A stretch of DNA of 64,000 nucleotides from Histidinibacterium lentulum (GTDB taxonomy: Bacteria; Pseudomonadota; Alphaproteobacteria; Rhodobacterales; Rhodobacteraceae), in the NCBI RefSeq assembly GCF_003789055.1, contig NZ_ML119084.1, positions 1 through 64,000 on the forward strand. Direction: 5' to 3'. Below are positions 7,518 to 15,725 of this stretch, in pieces (the stretch's first letter is position 1; each line of letters starts with the position of its first letter). Position numbers and translations under genes: made by a program. The notes below the pieces were generated by a model. That model ran no database searches, had not been told where the DNA came from, and saw only the letters and a program-made list of their open reading frames with translations.

Positions 7518-9046
7518 GACTGATCTCCCAGCGTCATACCTTGCCGGGCCCGGTTCAGCTCCCGTTTGCGAAAACGGAGGCTCCGGACCACGCCGATGAT
7601 CACGATGCCGAGGGTTATCAGCAGGATGGTCGCGGTGATGGGACGGGTGAAAAAGGCGACGAAGCTGCCGTCCACGAGATTCAGGCCGAGACGCAGGCTG
7701 CGCTCCAATTCGCCGCCGAGAACGAAGGCGAGGGCAGCCGCGGCGGTCGAATAGCCGTAGCGGAGCATGAAATAGCCGATGACCCCCGCCGTGAACATCA
7801 CCACAAGGTCGAAGACGCGGCCGTTCAGGGAGTAGACGCCCAGCACGACCGTCGCCAGGGACAGGATCAGCACCACGGTCCGCGACATGTGCACGGCCTT
7901 CAGCATCAGGGAGGCCATGTACCAGCCGAGCAGCAGCAGCACGATGGAGGCCGCGAGCATCCCCCCGATCGCGGCATAGAAGAGGTCGGGGGTCTGCCGG
8001 ATCATCATCGGCCCCGGCACGAAGCCCTGCACCGTCAGGGCGCTCAGGAGCATGACCATCGACGTGCTGCCGGGCACGCCGAGCCCGAGGGTCGGGATGA
8101 GTTCACCGGAATTCGAGGCGTTCTGCGCGGAATCGGTTGCGGCGAGGGCTTCGACCGACCCCTTGCCGAATTTCTCCGGTTCCTTCGACATCATCCGGGC
8201 CTGCTGGTAGGCCAGCAGGGCCGCTGGCGTCGCCCCGGCGCCGGGCACCGCCCCTACGAAGGTTCCCAAGACGGTGCCTCCGAGCGTCGCGGGGATCGCG
8301 GGCTTGAGCTTCGACAGCGGTGGAAACGCGCGGCTCCGCTTGTCGTCCTCGGCGCCGCCCCAGTTGAAGACCTGCCGGGAGGACCGGAAGAGCTCGCTGA
8401 CGGCGAGAAGACCGATCAGCACGGCCATCGTGTCGAAGCCATTCCGCAGGATCATGATGTCGAAGGTGTAGCGGGTGGTCAGATTGACCGAATCGAGGCC
8501 CACCAGCGCGATCAGCAGTCCGAAGGCGGCGGCGACGAGACCCTTGAGCATGTTCGCGCCGGTCAGGCTGATGATCGCCAGGATACCGAGGACATAGAGC
8601 GCGAAAAGCTCGGGAAACAGGAAGCTGTAGGCGAGGTCCATCAGCGGCACGACGAGCAGAATGAAGAGCAGGATGCTGATGACCTGCCCGCTCACCGAGG
8701 CCATGAAGGCCGTGGCCAGCGCGAGTCCGCCTTCGCCGCGCTTGTGCATCTGATGGCCGTCGAGGACGGTCAGCACTGCGGCGGGAGTTCCTGGTATGCC
8801 CATGAGGATCGCCGGGATCGAGTTACCGTAGCCGACACCGACGCTGATCGAGAGCAGGAAGGCGACAGCATGCACCGGGTCCAGCGCAAAGGTGAAAGGC
8901 AGGACCATGCCGTAGAGCAGGGTCGTTCCCATGCCGGGCATGCCGCCGCCGATCACGCCGATGATCGTGCCGCCGATCACGAAGAACCACAGCCAGATGT
9001 CGCTGAGCTGTGACACTCCGCCTATGAGGGGGCCCAGAAAATCCAC
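7514..9046 (-). CDS. tctA: Tripartite tricarboxylate transporter permease, large subunit
   Basis: A 510-residue integral membrane protein with about twelve hydrophobic segments and the TctA signature GGGMPGMGTTLLYG near residue 35, plus a related glycine-rich repeat GAVPGAGATPAALLAY in the second half and ELIPTLGLGVPGSTSMVML. It is the transport subunit of a TTT secondary carrier, working with the small subunit TctB and the periplasmic receptor TctC, which lie immediately upstream in the order C-B-A. Its GTG start follows an AAGGA site, 18 bp after tctB. The cargo is likely a carboxylate such as an aromatic or tricarboxylic acid. Confidence 0.95.
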   Translation of the reverse strand: MDFLGPLIGGVSQLSDIWLWFFVIGGTIIGVIGGGMPGMGTTLLYGMVLPFTFALDPVHAVAFLLSISVGVGYGNSIPAILMGIPGTPAAVLTVLDGHQMHKRGEGGLALATAFMASVSGQVISILLFILLVVPLMDLAYSFLFPELFALYVLGILAIISLTGANMLKGLVAAAFGLLIALVGLDSVNLTTRYTFDIMILRNGFDTMAVLIGLLAVSELFRSSRQVFNWGGAEDDKRSRAFPPLSKLKPAIPATLGGTVLGTFVGAVPGAGATPAALLAYQQARMMSKEPEKFGKGSVEALAATDSAQNASNSGELIPTLGLGVPGSTSMVMLLSALTVQGFVPGPMMIRQTPDLFYAAIGGMLAASIVLLLLGWYMASLMLKAVHMSRTVVLILSLATVVLGVYSLNGRVFDLVVMFTAGVIGYFMLRYGYSTAAAALAFVLGGELERSLRLGLNLVDGSFVAFFTRPITATILLITLGIVIIGVVRSLRFRKRELNRARQGMTLGDQS

Positions 9047-9064
9047 GTCAGGTCCTTTCGCGGC

Positions 9065-9577
9065 TCAATAGAGTCCGAGTGTCCGGAACCACTCCTCGAG
9101 CGGTCCGAGCGGAAGCCGTACGCTGAGGAACTGTGCGAAGATCAGATAGCTTCCGATCGTCCACAGCACCGCGCAACTGACAACGACGCCCGGGCGGCGC
9201 TCCTGCATGACGACGAGGGCCGTCGCGACGAAGAGAGGTGTGGCCAGAAGATAGCCGAGCGGCACGATCAGCAGGATGTAGGCGAGGGTCGCGCCCATGA
9301 CCGAGGCCGCCCGCAGCGCAGAGGCCGGATGCCCGGCTTCATCGGGCGTCCCCTCTGCCGGGGCGAGATATCTTTCGTCCCGCCGCAGATCACGCAGGCG
9401 GCGGAGTGCGAGAACTCCGCCGCCCAGAGTGATCATGGCACCGAGGGCGTAGGGAAAGCTGCTCGAGCCAATCGCATCCTTGTAGATGGCCTGCTCGATC
9501 CTGAACGCCCCGTAGAGGATGAAGAGCCCGAGAAGCACGACGCCAAGGGAGACGCCAAGATCCCGCCGAGTATCCAT
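9065..9577 (-). CDS. tctB: Tripartite tricarboxylate transporter small subunit TctB
   Basis: A 170-residue protein with four predicted membrane helices, the expected size and topology of TctB. N-terminal LGVSLGVVLLGLFILYGAFR forms helix 1, and ILLIVPLGYLLATPLFVATA with the following hydrophobic run forms the later helices. The sequence is otherwise poorly conserved in this family, so position between tctC and tctA is the strongest support. It is required for the carrier's function in the inner membrane. Confidence 0.9.
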   Translation of the reverse strand: MDTRRDLGVSLGVVLLGLFILYGAFRIEQAIYKDAIGSSSFPYALGAMITLGGGVLALRRLRDLRRDERYLAPAEGTPDEAGHPASALRAASVMGATLAYILLIVPLGYLLATPLFVATALVVMQERRPGVVVSCAVLWTIGSYLIFAQFLSVRLPLGPLEEWFRTLGLY

Positions 9578-9603
9578 GATGTCGTTCCTCCCGAGCTTCT
9601 CCG

Positions 9604-10653
9604 TCAGTCGCCCCAGTAGGCTCCGAGGTCGCGCATGATCGGCAGGGTCTCGTTATACGCAGTCTCCGCCACGGCACGCGTTTCCGCCGGACCGAGGATC
9701 CGCAGCTGAAGTCCCGGAACCTGGTTGCGCTGCTCGCGGAACTCCTCGTTCTGCGACGCGCGCGTGAAGAGCTCTTCGAGCCAAGCCCGGTTCTCCTCGG
9801 GAACGTCAGGCGAGACGGCGATGCCACGGACCTGTCCCCATGGATCGCCTTCCATGCCAAGGTCCTGCGCGTTGGGTATGTCGGCCCAGGGCTCGGGCGG
9901 CGCCTGGTCGCCACTCATCATCAGGACGTCGACACGTCCCCCGTCGTAATGCGGGATGATCAGGTCGGGCGGAGAGACCGTCACGTCGCCTTCGCCCGAA
10001 GCCACGGTCAGGGCCCTTTCCGAGCCGCCGCCGCCGATGATCGTGTTGACCTCAAGGCCGAGCCTGCGCAGGTACCACTGCATCGCCGCATCCTGGGCTC
10101 CGCCAATTCCGCCGGAGATATAGCGGATTTCACCAGGGTTCGCCTCCGCATGGGCGATGAAGTCCTGAATCGTATCGCCCCACGGCGCATCCGCGCGCTG
10201 ATGAATGAAGTACGGAAGCACCTCGGTGGAGACGACGAAGTTAAGATCGTCGAGACCGACACCGAGCACCGTTTCCATGTCGACGACCAGCAGGTCGACC
10301 ACGGAACCGGGCACCGTGTAGACGATCGAGGTGTAGCCCTCGTCGCCGCGCTCACCCAGACCCATGAGCCAGACGAGAGCCTCCCAGGTTCCGAAGTTGG
10401 AGAAGTCCTGGCGGTGCTCGACGCGGATCGGCACCGGCGAGAGCGCTTCGGCAGCCTCGACCAGCTGGTTGGTATAGATACTGTCGGCCGATCCGGGCTC
10501 GTCGACGACGACGATGGTAAGGGCCTGGTTCGGGAACCCGCTTTCCAGCGGCTCCATCGGCTCGGCCTCTTGAGCGAAACCAGCCGAAGCGCCAAGAGCA
10601 GTCGCCGCTGCCGCTGCCGCGGCCGCTGCAAGCATCTTTATGTGGTAAGCCAT
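9604..10653 (-). CDS. tctC: TctC/Bug family tripartite tricarboxylate transporter substrate-binding protein
   Basis: A 349-residue periplasmic receptor. The ATG follows a clear GGGAGG site and opens an alanine-rich signal peptide cleaved near GFAQ-EAEP. The mature part has Bug-family features: QALTIVVVDEPGSADSIYTN near the N-terminus, ISGGIGGAQDAA for ligand carboxylate contact, and VSPDVPEENRAWLEELF toward the end. It would capture the acid in the periplasm and deliver it to TctAB. It is the first gene of the operon, directly downstream of a cluster of inverted repeats, so it should be the most strongly expressed. Confidence 0.92.
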   Translation of the reverse strand: MAYHIKMLAAAAAAAAATALGASAGFAQEAEPMEPLESGFPNQALTIVVVDEPGSADSIYTNQLVEAAEALSPVPIRVEHRQDFSNFGTWEALVWLMGLGERGDEGYTSIVYTVPGSVVDLLVVDMETVLGVGLDDLNFVVSTEVLPYFIHQRADAPWGDTIQDFIAHAEANPGEIRYISGGIGGAQDAAMQWYLRRLGLEVNTIIGGGGSERALTVASGEGDVTVSPPDLIIPHYDGGRVDVLMMSGDQAPPEPWADIPNAQDLGMEGDPWGQVRGIAVSPDVPEENRAWLEELFTRASQNEEFREQRNQVPGLQLRILGPAETRAVAETAYNETLPIMRDLGAYWGD

Positions 10654-10739
10654 TTTTTCCTCCCTAGTGGTCTCGCACTGCGATGCGATGCGAGCTGAGG
10701 CCACAATCTCAACACAGCATGGCCACACGGAGGAGCCTA

Positions 10740-10799
10740 CGGAGGCGTCAGCACCTCCGCCAACATCAATACCCTATTGGATCGATGCCGAAACGGCAT
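10740..10799. promoter_or_regulatory. Three stacked inverted repeats upstream of tctC
   Basis: Within 60 bp three separate perfect inverted repeats follow one another: CGGAGG-N8-CCTCCG (10740-10759), CAATA-CCC-TATTG (10767-10779) and ATGCCG-AAA-CGGCAT (10785-10799). They end about 85-145 bp upstream of the tctC ATG, where a regulator of the catabolic operon would be expected to bind. No regulator gene is adjacent. Which of the three is an operator, if any, is unknown. Confidence 0.45.
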
Positions 10800-11190
10800 G
10801 CCTCGAGACGACGCCGTCCGCAAGCTTTCGACTATGGGGCTCCGCAGACTTCGAGGCCGCCGTCCATCAGCGCCGAAGCCTCGAGCTGCCATTCAGCCGG
10901 GACTTCGGCACCGATGGCGCTCGCCCGCCTTTATTGATACGGTCGGTCCACCTTGACGCTTCCCGCTTCTGCGGGGGGCGTGGCTCTATGTTTGCCGATG
11001 TGGTCTGATCGGATGGCTCGTGGGCAGCGACGCCGATGTTGTCGACGCCGATCATCCTAGCAGCACCGACGTCGAGGAGGACCCGGTCATGACGGATCCT
11101 CCCGCGCCTCGCGGACGGTTTCTCGCGGCAGCAGCAGCAGGTTCCGGTTTATCCGGCTCTGTCCAAAGGTTGCCACCGTTGCTGGAAGAC

Positions 11191-11206
11191 TAGTTACTTG
11201 TAACTA
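11191..11206. promoter_or_regulatory. 16-bp AT-rich palindrome
   Basis: TAGTTAC-TT-GTAACTA is a perfect 7-bp inverted repeat around two bases, followed by AAAAGGTTTTG. It stands out in a GC-rich region and lies about 145 bp downstream of the sulfotransferase stop. It might be a protein-binding site or a weak terminator hairpin. No adjacent gene start explains it. Confidence 0.35.
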
Positions 11207-11349
11207 AAAGGTTTTGCTGCCTTGACTAAATCCCCGCCGGAGGCGGTCCCGGAAGCGACGCGGCGCGTCGTCGGGGCAGGGCATTCCGCAGCCCGCCGCA
11301 AGGAGGAAGCGCCGGAAAGGACGCCGACGGATCGCCCGTCTCCCCGCGT

Positions 11350-12165
11350 TCAGCCAGTGGCGCGGGCGAGAGCCTCGCCGGCGGGGCAGAGGTCGACCCA
11401 CTCGGTGGGGTGATCCTCGTAGCCGAGCTTGACGAGCGCCGCGCCGTGGCGCTCGGCGTAGATCTCGGCGATCTCGCGGGGGAGCTGGCTGCGCCAGTCG
11501 GTGACGCGGCTGGCGGTGACGTGCCGCTGCTGGCGCCAGGTACGGTTCTCGGGCGTGGCGAGCCCGCCGAAAAGGGAATTGTCCCAGTAGGTCTTCACCG
11601 CATGGTCGATGTCGAGGCCCTCGATGGCAAACTCCTCGAGCACGGAGCGGAAGAGGGAGCAGTCCTCGTCCTCGATCAGGTCCTCGTAGCGCAGTTCGCG
11701 GGCGCGGGGATTGCCCCAGGGCCATTTCAGCATTTCCGAGAGCGTCGTGGCGTGCTTGTTCTCCATCTCGAAGATCAGTCGCGCGGTGTCGTCGGGAAGG
11801 CTGTTGAGGTAGCTCTTGTAGTTGAGGCCGCCCCATTCCTCGCGCGGTGTGCGGAGGAATTTCTCGTTCGCGACCGGGGCCTTGCGGTGATAGCGCATCC
11901 CCGACAGCAGCACGTCGCGCGGATCCCGGATGATGTGGATGAAGCGCGCGTGGGCCATCTCCATGAGCTTCGGAGGGAAGGTCGACGCCCAGTTGACGAT
12001 GATCTGCGGCCCGGTCTCGGCCGCCTGGGCCAGCTTCTGCCAGCGGTAGCACTGCATGAGCGGGATGTTCTGTTCGGCGGCGATGACGTGCCAGACCTTG
12101 CGCATCCAGATCGTGCCGGTCTTGTGGTGGGTGCCGATGCAGATGAAGCGGGCGGGATCGTTCAT
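11350..12165 (-). CDS. Sulfotransferase domain protein
   Basis: A 271-residue PAPS-dependent sulfotransferase homologue. FICIGTHHKTGTIWMRKVW near the N-terminus is the 5'-phosphosulfate-binding loop (consensus ..PKSGT.W), and FIHIIRDPRDVLLSGMRYH is the 3'-phosphate-binding RDPRD motif. WRQQRHVTASRVTDWR toward the C-terminus fits the region that binds the nucleotide base. Its ATG overlaps the stop of the upstream glycosyltransferase (ATGA), so it probably sulfates a glycan or a polysaccharide made by the two glycosyltransferases of the same operon. The acceptor is not known. It is cytoplasmic, with no signal peptide. Confidence 0.86.
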   Translation of the reverse strand: MNDPARFICIGTHHKTGTIWMRKVWHVIAAEQNIPLMQCYRWQKLAQAAETGPQIIVNWASTFPPKLMEMAHARFIHIIRDPRDVLLSGMRYHRKAPVANEKFLRTPREEWGGLNYKSYLNSLPDDTARLIFEMENKHATTLSEMLKWPWGNPRARELRYEDLIEDEDCSLFRSVLEEFAIEGLDIDHAVKTYWDNSLFGGLATPENRTWRQQRHVTASRVTDWRSQLPREIAEIYAERHGAALVKLGYEDHPTEWVDLCPAGEALARATG

Positions 12166-13154
12166 GCCGCGGGCTCCTGCTGGGCCTTGGGGAAGATGCC
12201 GGTGTCGATGAAGGTGCGGTAGTCCGCGACCTGAAGCTGGTAGTCGAGCACGCGTCGGGCGCAGTCCTTGCAGGCGCGTGTGAGGGCGGCCAGATCGGGA
12301 TCCGCGAGCCACTGCTCCATGATCGGGCGGATGCCGGCGGTGGGGATCGAGGCGTCCGGCACGGTGTTGATGTCGTATTTGTCCCAGTAGTCTATGTCGA
12401 TTCTGTCCTTGTTCTTGGAATTGGCGGTGCCGCGCAGGCGCTTGAGCAGGAAATCCTCGCGGCTCTTGATGGCGTAGTGGTTCATCTGGGCGTGGCTGTA
12501 GCCCACGGTCTCGGGGCGGGAACGCCAGCCCTTGGCGAGGATATGCTCCCCGAGTTCGCGGCCGGACCCGTTCACCCATTTGACCATGCCGGGGGTCAGT
12601 TCCTTTTCCTTGCGCCATTTCGGGCGGTGGACGCCGAAGAAGTCGAATTTCTGCGGCCGGAACAGGGTCTTGAAGCCCCAGACGAGGCCGTTCTCGGGCT
12701 GTTCGAAGCTGGAGCCGCGGGTGAAGCGCTCTGTCACGAGGGCGTCGAAATCGGCATGGGCGGCGCCGCCCGATCCCATCAGGCGCCAGTTCAGGGAGAT
12801 CGCGTCGGCGTCGGGGGTGGCGGCGATCAGGTCGTCGAGCTTGCGCTCTCCGACGTGGATGTTGAGGAATTCGTCGGCATCGGCCACGAGGATCCATTCG
12901 GCCGCGCGCACGTCCTTCATCCGTGCGGCGCGGGAATAGGCGGCGCGCTGGGGGTCCATGCGGGGGCCGAGCGGGTTGTCGTAGTGATTCAGGACGCCCA
13001 TCGCCTCGAGCCGGTTGAGCATGAGGTTCGAGCCGTCGGTACAGTCGTTGGAGAAGATCACGAAGCCGTCGAAGCCGATCGAGCGGTAGTAGGCCAGCCA
13101 TTCGAGCAGATAGGGGCCCTCGTTCTTCATGGTGGAGACGACGATCCTTCTCAT
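12162..13154 (-). CDS. Glycosyltransferase family 2 protein (Glyco_tranf_2_4 type)
   Basis: A 330-residue GT-A fold enzyme. It begins MRRIVVSTMKNEGPYLLEW, the start typical of the Glyco_tranf_2_4 group, and NDCTDGSNLMLNRLEAMG is the nucleotide-sugar strand. WILVADADEFLNI contains the DxD-like metal site. The segment WVNGSGRELGEHILAKGWRS and the later MNHYAIKSREDFLLKRLRG are shared with the neighbouring paralogue. Starts and stops overlap neighbours by four bases. These enzymes commonly modify surface polysaccharide; with the sulfotransferase a sulfated surface glycan is a reasonable inference. Confidence 0.84.
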   Translation of the reverse strand: MRRIVVSTMKNEGPYLLEWLAYYRSIGFDGFVIFSNDCTDGSNLMLNRLEAMGVLNHYDNPLGPRMDPQRAAYSRAARMKDVRAAEWILVADADEFLNIHVGERKLDDLIAATPDADAISLNWRLMGSGGAAHADFDALVTERFTRGSSFEQPENGLVWGFKTLFRPQKFDFFGVHRPKWRKEKELTPGMVKWVNGSGRELGEHILAKGWRSRPETVGYSHAQMNHYAIKSREDFLLKRLRGTANSKNKDRIDIDYWDKYDINTVPDASIPTAGIRPIMEQWLADPDLAALTRACKDCARRVLDYQLQVADYRTFIDTGIFPKAQQEPAA

Positions 13155-14647
13155 GGCTCGTCCTTCCGGCCCGGACCCTCGTCCGTCGCGGCGGGTGGAG
13201 CAGGGACCGGCGCGACGGTGTCCGGATCGCTGGAGATGCCCTCGGAGGCGGAGACCGTCGCCTCCGCGACGATGCGCTCGAGGGGCGGGGCGGGCGTGTC
13301 GAGGCTGACGCGGGCGGTCTTGGGCGGTTTCGGGGTCCCGGGCTGAAGCTGCGGCACACCGAGGGCACGGGCCTCGGGGGTGTCGGCGAAGGGGTTGTCG
13401 AAGGTCATGGCGCGTTTGGTGGCGGCGTCGCGGGCCTCCGCGGTGGCCTCGGGCGGGACATCGTTGGGGCGGATACCCGCGGCCTCGAGCAGGGCGCTCC
13501 GGGTCTCGCCCTTCTTGGCGGTCTGGGTGTCGGCGATCATCCGGGCGATGGTCTTGTCGGGCACGCCCCGGGCCTGGAGCTCCTTGACCTTCTCCTGCCA
13601 TTTCTTCGGCAGGTGCTGGATGAAGAGCACCTCGTCGAGCTGGTCGAGCGTCACCTCGGAGGCCTGCCTGAGCTCTTCGAGCCAGTGATCGTATTCGCCC
13701 GTCGCACGCAGCTTCGCCACGCGGGCCTCGTGGAACGCCGTCGCCTCGTCCTGCAGTTTGCGCATCACCGGGTCGGACAGGATCTCGGCCATCTTCTTCT
13801 TCGTGCCGTTGACATGGCGCTGGACGTTCGTCGCCTCGATCTCGTTGCGGTCGAAGAGGGCGAAATAGGCGGCGTTGTACTTGTCTTCCTTGTTGTTGAC
13901 GTTGCCCCGCACGCGCCGGAGCAGATAGGCCTCGTAGCTCTTCACGGCGTAGTGGTTCATCTCGGCGAGCTTGTAGCCCAGCGTTGGTTTCGTCGAGCGC
14001 CAGCCGGAGAGGGAGAACTCGTCGGGCATCGGATCTCCGGAGCCGTTGACCCAGAGCTGGTCGAAGAGGAACTTCGCGTTCTCCGCGTCCTGGCGGGCCT
14101 TCTTGATCGTGGGCCGGTGGATGCCGAGCTTGATGTCGCGGAAGGGCTTGAAGAGCGTCTTCACACCCCAGCCCTTCTTGAACTTGTCGGGCGCGGCGCG
14201 GGTGTAGCTTTCGGTGACGAGACCCGGGTTCCAGGCGGTGATCCCGGACGAGCCGAAGAAGCGCCAGGTGATCGCCATGGCCTGCGCCTCGGGCGGGATG
14301 CGTTCGACGAGGTCACCGATCCTGCCGCGGCCACACTTGATCGAGAGGAACTCGTCCGCATCCATCACCAGCACCCAGTCGCTGTCCATGACGGCGGGAT
14401 TGGCCGTGGCCAGCGCCAAAGCGTTCGGTTGGGGTTTCTTGTCCGGGGGCACGTCATTGCGGAAGTGCCGGACCCAGCCCATTTCCTCCAGCCGGATCAG
14501 CATGTCGTCGGTGCCGTCCGAGCAGTCGTTGGTGTAGACGCAGATGTTGTCGAAGCCGAGATGCCGGTGATAGGCGACCCATTCCACCAGGGAATGGCCC
14601 TCGTCCTTCATCATCGACAGGATCGTGTAGGTATGTCTGGGGCTCAT
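13151..14647 (-). CDS. Glycosyltransferase family 2 protein with long C-terminal extension
   Basis: A 498-residue protein whose first 300 residues parallel the next gene: YTILSMMKDEGHSLVEW, NDCSDGTDDMLIRLEEMGW, WVLVMDADEFLSI with the metal-binding DADEF, and MNHYAVKSYEAYLLRRVRG. The final 190 residues have no counterpart in the paralogue. They are charged and probably helical, and they end in a Pro/Ala/Glu-rich tail, so they may serve as an interaction or anchoring arm. It is the first gene of the three-gene operon, ATGA-coupled to the second. The pair looks like a local duplication followed by divergence. Confidence 0.84.
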   Translation of the reverse strand: MSPRHTYTILSMMKDEGHSLVEWVAYHRHLGFDNICVYTNDCSDGTDDMLIRLEEMGWVRHFRNDVPPDKKPQPNALALATANPAVMDSDWVLVMDADEFLSIKCGRGRIGDLVERIPPEAQAMAITWRFFGSSGITAWNPGLVTESYTRAAPDKFKKGWGVKTLFKPFRDIKLGIHRPTIKKARQDAENAKFLFDQLWVNGSGDPMPDEFSLSGWRSTKPTLGYKLAEMNHYAVKSYEAYLLRRVRGNVNNKEDKYNAAYFALFDRNEIEATNVQRHVNGTKKKMAEILSDPVMRKLQDEATAFHEARVAKLRATGEYDHWLEELRQASEVTLDQLDEVLFIQHLPKKWQEKVKELQARGVPDKTIARMIADTQTAKKGETRSALLEAAGIRPNDVPPEATAEARDAATKRAMTFDNPFADTPEARALGVPQLQPGTPKPPKTARVSLDTPAPPLERIVAEATVSASEGISSDPDTVAPVPAPPAATDEGPGRKDEP

Positions 14648-14953
14648 CCCCCGCTCCCCGGGCCGGCGGCCCTCATGCTGAAACTGCTCTCACGGCCCTT
14701 CTGGACCTTCTTGTTCCGGTGACCGGTTCCGCGCATTCCGCAAGAAAGCCGGTGCGGTTCGGCCGGAGCATACGGACGCAAGGTAAAAAGTCTACGGATA
14801 CGGGCCTTTCGGAGGGGAACGGCGGGCCGTCTGTGACGTTTGTCAGACGGTCCGCCTCGGCGGGGCCGGGGCGGTTGCGTCTTGACCCTGACGCAGGGCG
14901 TGCTTTGTGTCCCCTACGCGAGACACCATTCAATAAAACCGAGGGAGACCCCC
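14648..14953. other. Divergent intergenic region between glycosyltransferase operon and sodB
   Basis: About 306 bp, divergently flanked. It contains the inverted repeat CCGTCTG-N10-CAGACGG (14828-14851) and, nearer sodB, a possible promoter. Just upstream of the glycosyltransferase start there is a tiny 15-codon plus-strand frame without a ribosome site, which I do not call. No gene is seen. Confidence 0.5.
14882..14910 (+). promoter_or_regulatory. Possible sodB promoter
   Basis: TTGACC and TTGTGT are separated by 17 bp, a spacing that fits a housekeeping sigma factor, with the -35 close to consensus and the -10 poor, as is common in this group. It ends 43 bp before the sodB ATG. The inverted repeat CCGTCTG-N10-CAGACGG lies just upstream and could be an operator. 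No transcript start is known. Confidence 0.35.
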
Positions 14954-15553
14954 ATGGCTTTCGAACTTCCCGACCTTCCCTATGCCCATGACGCGCTTGC
15001 CGGGAAGGGCATGAGCAAGGAGACGCTCGAGTACCATCACGACATCCACCACAAGGCCTATGTCGACAACGGCAACAAGGCCGTGGCCGGCACCGAGTGG
15101 GAGGGCAAGTCGGTCGAAGAGATCATCAAGGGCACCTACGATCCGAATGCGGTCGCCCAGAACGGCATTTTCAACAACGCCTCGCAGTTCTGGAACCACA
15201 ACCAGTTCTGGGAAATGATGACGCCCGACACCGTCGGCATGCCCAGCGAGCTGGAAAGCGCGCTTACCGAGAGCTTCGGCTCGGTCGATGCATTCAAGGA
15301 CGCGTTCAAGGCGGCGGGCGCAGGGCAGTTCGGCTCCGGCTGGTGCTGGCTGGTGAAGGACACCGACGGGTCGCTGAAGGTGACCAAGACCGAGAACGGC
15401 GTGAACCCGCTCTGCTTCGGCCAGACCGCGCTTCTGGGCTGCGACGTGTGGGAGCATTCCTACTACATCGACTTCCGCAACAAGCGGCCGGCCTATCTCG
15501 ACAATTTCCTTGAGCACCTCGTGAACTGGGAGAATGTCGCCAGCCGGATGTGA
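14954..15553 (+). CDS. sodB: Superoxide dismutase, Fe type
   Basis: A 199-residue cytoplasmic Fe/Mn-family superoxide dismutase, which dismutes superoxide to peroxide and oxygen. Metal ligands are seen in EYHHDIHHKAYVDN (first His), NNASQFWNHNQFWEMM (second His), and DVWEHSYYIDFRNKRP (Asp and His). The Gln of NNASQFWNH occupies the place of Gln69 in E. coli FeSOD, and QFGSGWCWLV follows, so iron is favoured over manganese. The start is the ATG after GAGGGAG. No signal peptide. A strong terminator follows, and a candidate promoter precedes it, so it is probably monocistronic. Confidence 0.96.
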   Translation: MAFELPDLPYAHDALAGKGMSKETLEYHHDIHHKAYVDNGNKAVAGTEWEGKSVEEIIKGTYDPNAVAQNGIFNNASQFWNHNQFWEMMTPDTVGMPSELESALTESFGSVDAFKDAFKAAGAGQFGSGWCWLVKDTDGSLKVTKTENGVNPLCFGQTALLGCDVWEHSYYIDFRNKRPAYLDNFLEHLVNWENVASRM

Positions 15554-15580
15554 GGCTGCGGGCACGACAGCGACAGGAGG

Positions 15581-15607
15581 GCCCCGGGCGAATGTCCGGG
15601 GCTTTTT
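15581..15607 (+). terminator. Rho-independent terminator after sodB
   Basis: Seven-base arms GCCCCGG and CCGGGGC enclose an eight-base loop and are followed directly by five T residues. It lies 27 bp past the sodB stop and should separate sodB from the next plus-strand genes. Confidence 0.85.
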
Positions 15608-15725
15608 CGTGGGGCGCGGGCCGGGCTGAAGCCCCGCCAGCGGGAACGGGGTGCGGGCCTTCGCGGTCGGGGAACAGGGCGCGGGGCGGGAAGGTTGTCC
15701 TCTCGACTGACGAAAGGAGGTTCCG

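Larger units (their letters stand above)
10654..11349. other. Non-coding stretch between tctC and the sulfotransferase gene
   Basis: About 700 bp with no credible gene on either strand: the open frames present have no family resemblance, poor start sites and low conservation signs. It holds the tctC leader, three stacked inverted repeats and, near the other end, an AT-rich palindrome. The middle (around 10870-11100) could be debris of a decayed gene or element, but I cannot recognise it. Codon composition is less GC-biased than the neighbours. Confidence 0.5.

Noticed and set aside
10867-11055. 62-codon minus-strand frame in the gap after tctC
   Set aside because: No family resemblance, no ribosome site, and not compatible with the surrounding composition; could be gene debris but not supportable.
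14673-14720. 15-codon plus-strand frame (MLKLLSRPFWTFLFR) before the glycosyltransferase operon
   Set aside because: Too short, no ribosome site, and no similarity to leader peptides that would fit.
14941-14957. Identical leader CGAGGGAGACCCCCATGG before both sodB and yajC
   Set aside because: The shared bases are little more than a common GGGAG ribosome site plus GC-rich spacer; likely coincidence.
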